Source: Zestomonas carbonaria
GTDB lineage: Bacteria; Pseudomonadota; Gammaproteobacteria; Pseudomonadales; Pseudomonadaceae
Reading direction: 5' to 3'
Length of the DNA: 64,000 bases
Assembly (NCBI RefSeq): GCF_904061905.1
Contig: NZ_CAJFCI010000086.1
Coordinates: 49,803 to 113,802 of the forward strand
Shown: positions 64,000-64,000 of the stretch, piece by piece
Numbering within the stretch: position 1 is the stretch's first letter
Layout: each line of letters starts with the position of its first letter
Translations under genes and position numbers: made by a program
The notes under the pieces: model-generated
Seen by the model: the letters and a program-made list of their open reading frames with translations, nothing else
Database searches by the model: none
What the model was told of the DNA's origin: nothing

Positions 64000-64000
64000 C

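Overview
The window is a GC-rich (roughly 65 % by eye) gammaproteobacterial chromosome segment whose gene content and order strongly suggest a Pseudomonas close to the P. aeruginosa/citronellolis/nitroreducens group. The evidence is the sequence rlmN-like, cupin, metH, cti, nfuA; a complete fapABCDEF amyloid operon followed by uppP; azoR with a LysR gene and ybiT; a ketone-body cluster next to the liuRABCDE leucine/isovalerate operon; and Pseudomonas-type REP/REPIN repeats. No rRNA or tRNA gene was found.

Layout. (1) 110-9778, core housekeeping: an RlmN-family radical SAM enzyme, a cupin, a DUF1883 protein, B12-dependent methionine synthase, the periplasmic fatty-acid cis/trans isomerase, the Fe-S carrier NfuA and two small proteins. 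(2) 9922-14527, a catalase-like protein and a RoxA-like di-haem cytochrome in one operon, divergent from a sigma-54 activator with a degenerate VpsR-like N-terminus. (3) 14586-19482, the functional-amyloid operon fapA-F. (4) 20029-26528, uppP, a cold-shock/DUF1294 fusion, an MmcQ-like protein, a LysR regulator divergent from azoR, an MFS transporter and the ABC-F ATPase YbiT. (5) About 26557-38564, an accessory island. It starts with a wrecked tyrosine recombinase and an AP2-like protein. It then carries one long minus-strand type VI secretion cargo operon: vgrG, a DUF4123 chaperone, an unrecognised 279-aa protein, a PD-(D/E)xK nuclease effector, its putative immunity gene, a second effector interrupted by one in-frame TAG, a second immunity gene, an unrecognised membrane protein, PAAR, and a small protein. 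(6) 39324-43259, an MscS-family channel, a parvulin and a PilT/PilU-type ATPase. (7) 43382-50842, acetoacetyl-CoA synthetase, 3-hydroxybutyrate dehydrogenase, a GntP-type transporter, an OprD-type porin and the sigma-54 activator HbcR, with a visible -24/-12 promoter and repeated inverted-repeat sites. (8) 50839-58077, liuE, liuD, liuC, liuB, liuA and liuR with a perfect palindromic operator. (9) 58345-63999, a sigma-54 activator followed by an overlapping trio matching qhpF, qhpE and qhpG, maturation genes of quinohaemoprotein amine dehydrogenase. The structural genes would lie beyond the window.

How the parts work together. Leucine/isovalerate catabolism (liu) ends with LiuE releasing acetoacetate and acetyl-CoA. 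The adjoining cluster imports and oxidises 3-hydroxybutyrate and activates acetoacetate, and hbcR overlaps liuE by 4 bp, so the two pathways are physically joined. The accessory island is the most unusual part: tandem, partly near-identical effector-immunity modules under one VgrG, with candidate new accessory proteins. A REPIN lies in frame inside liuD, another rare structure. All functional statements rest on motif and context reading; no database search was possible.
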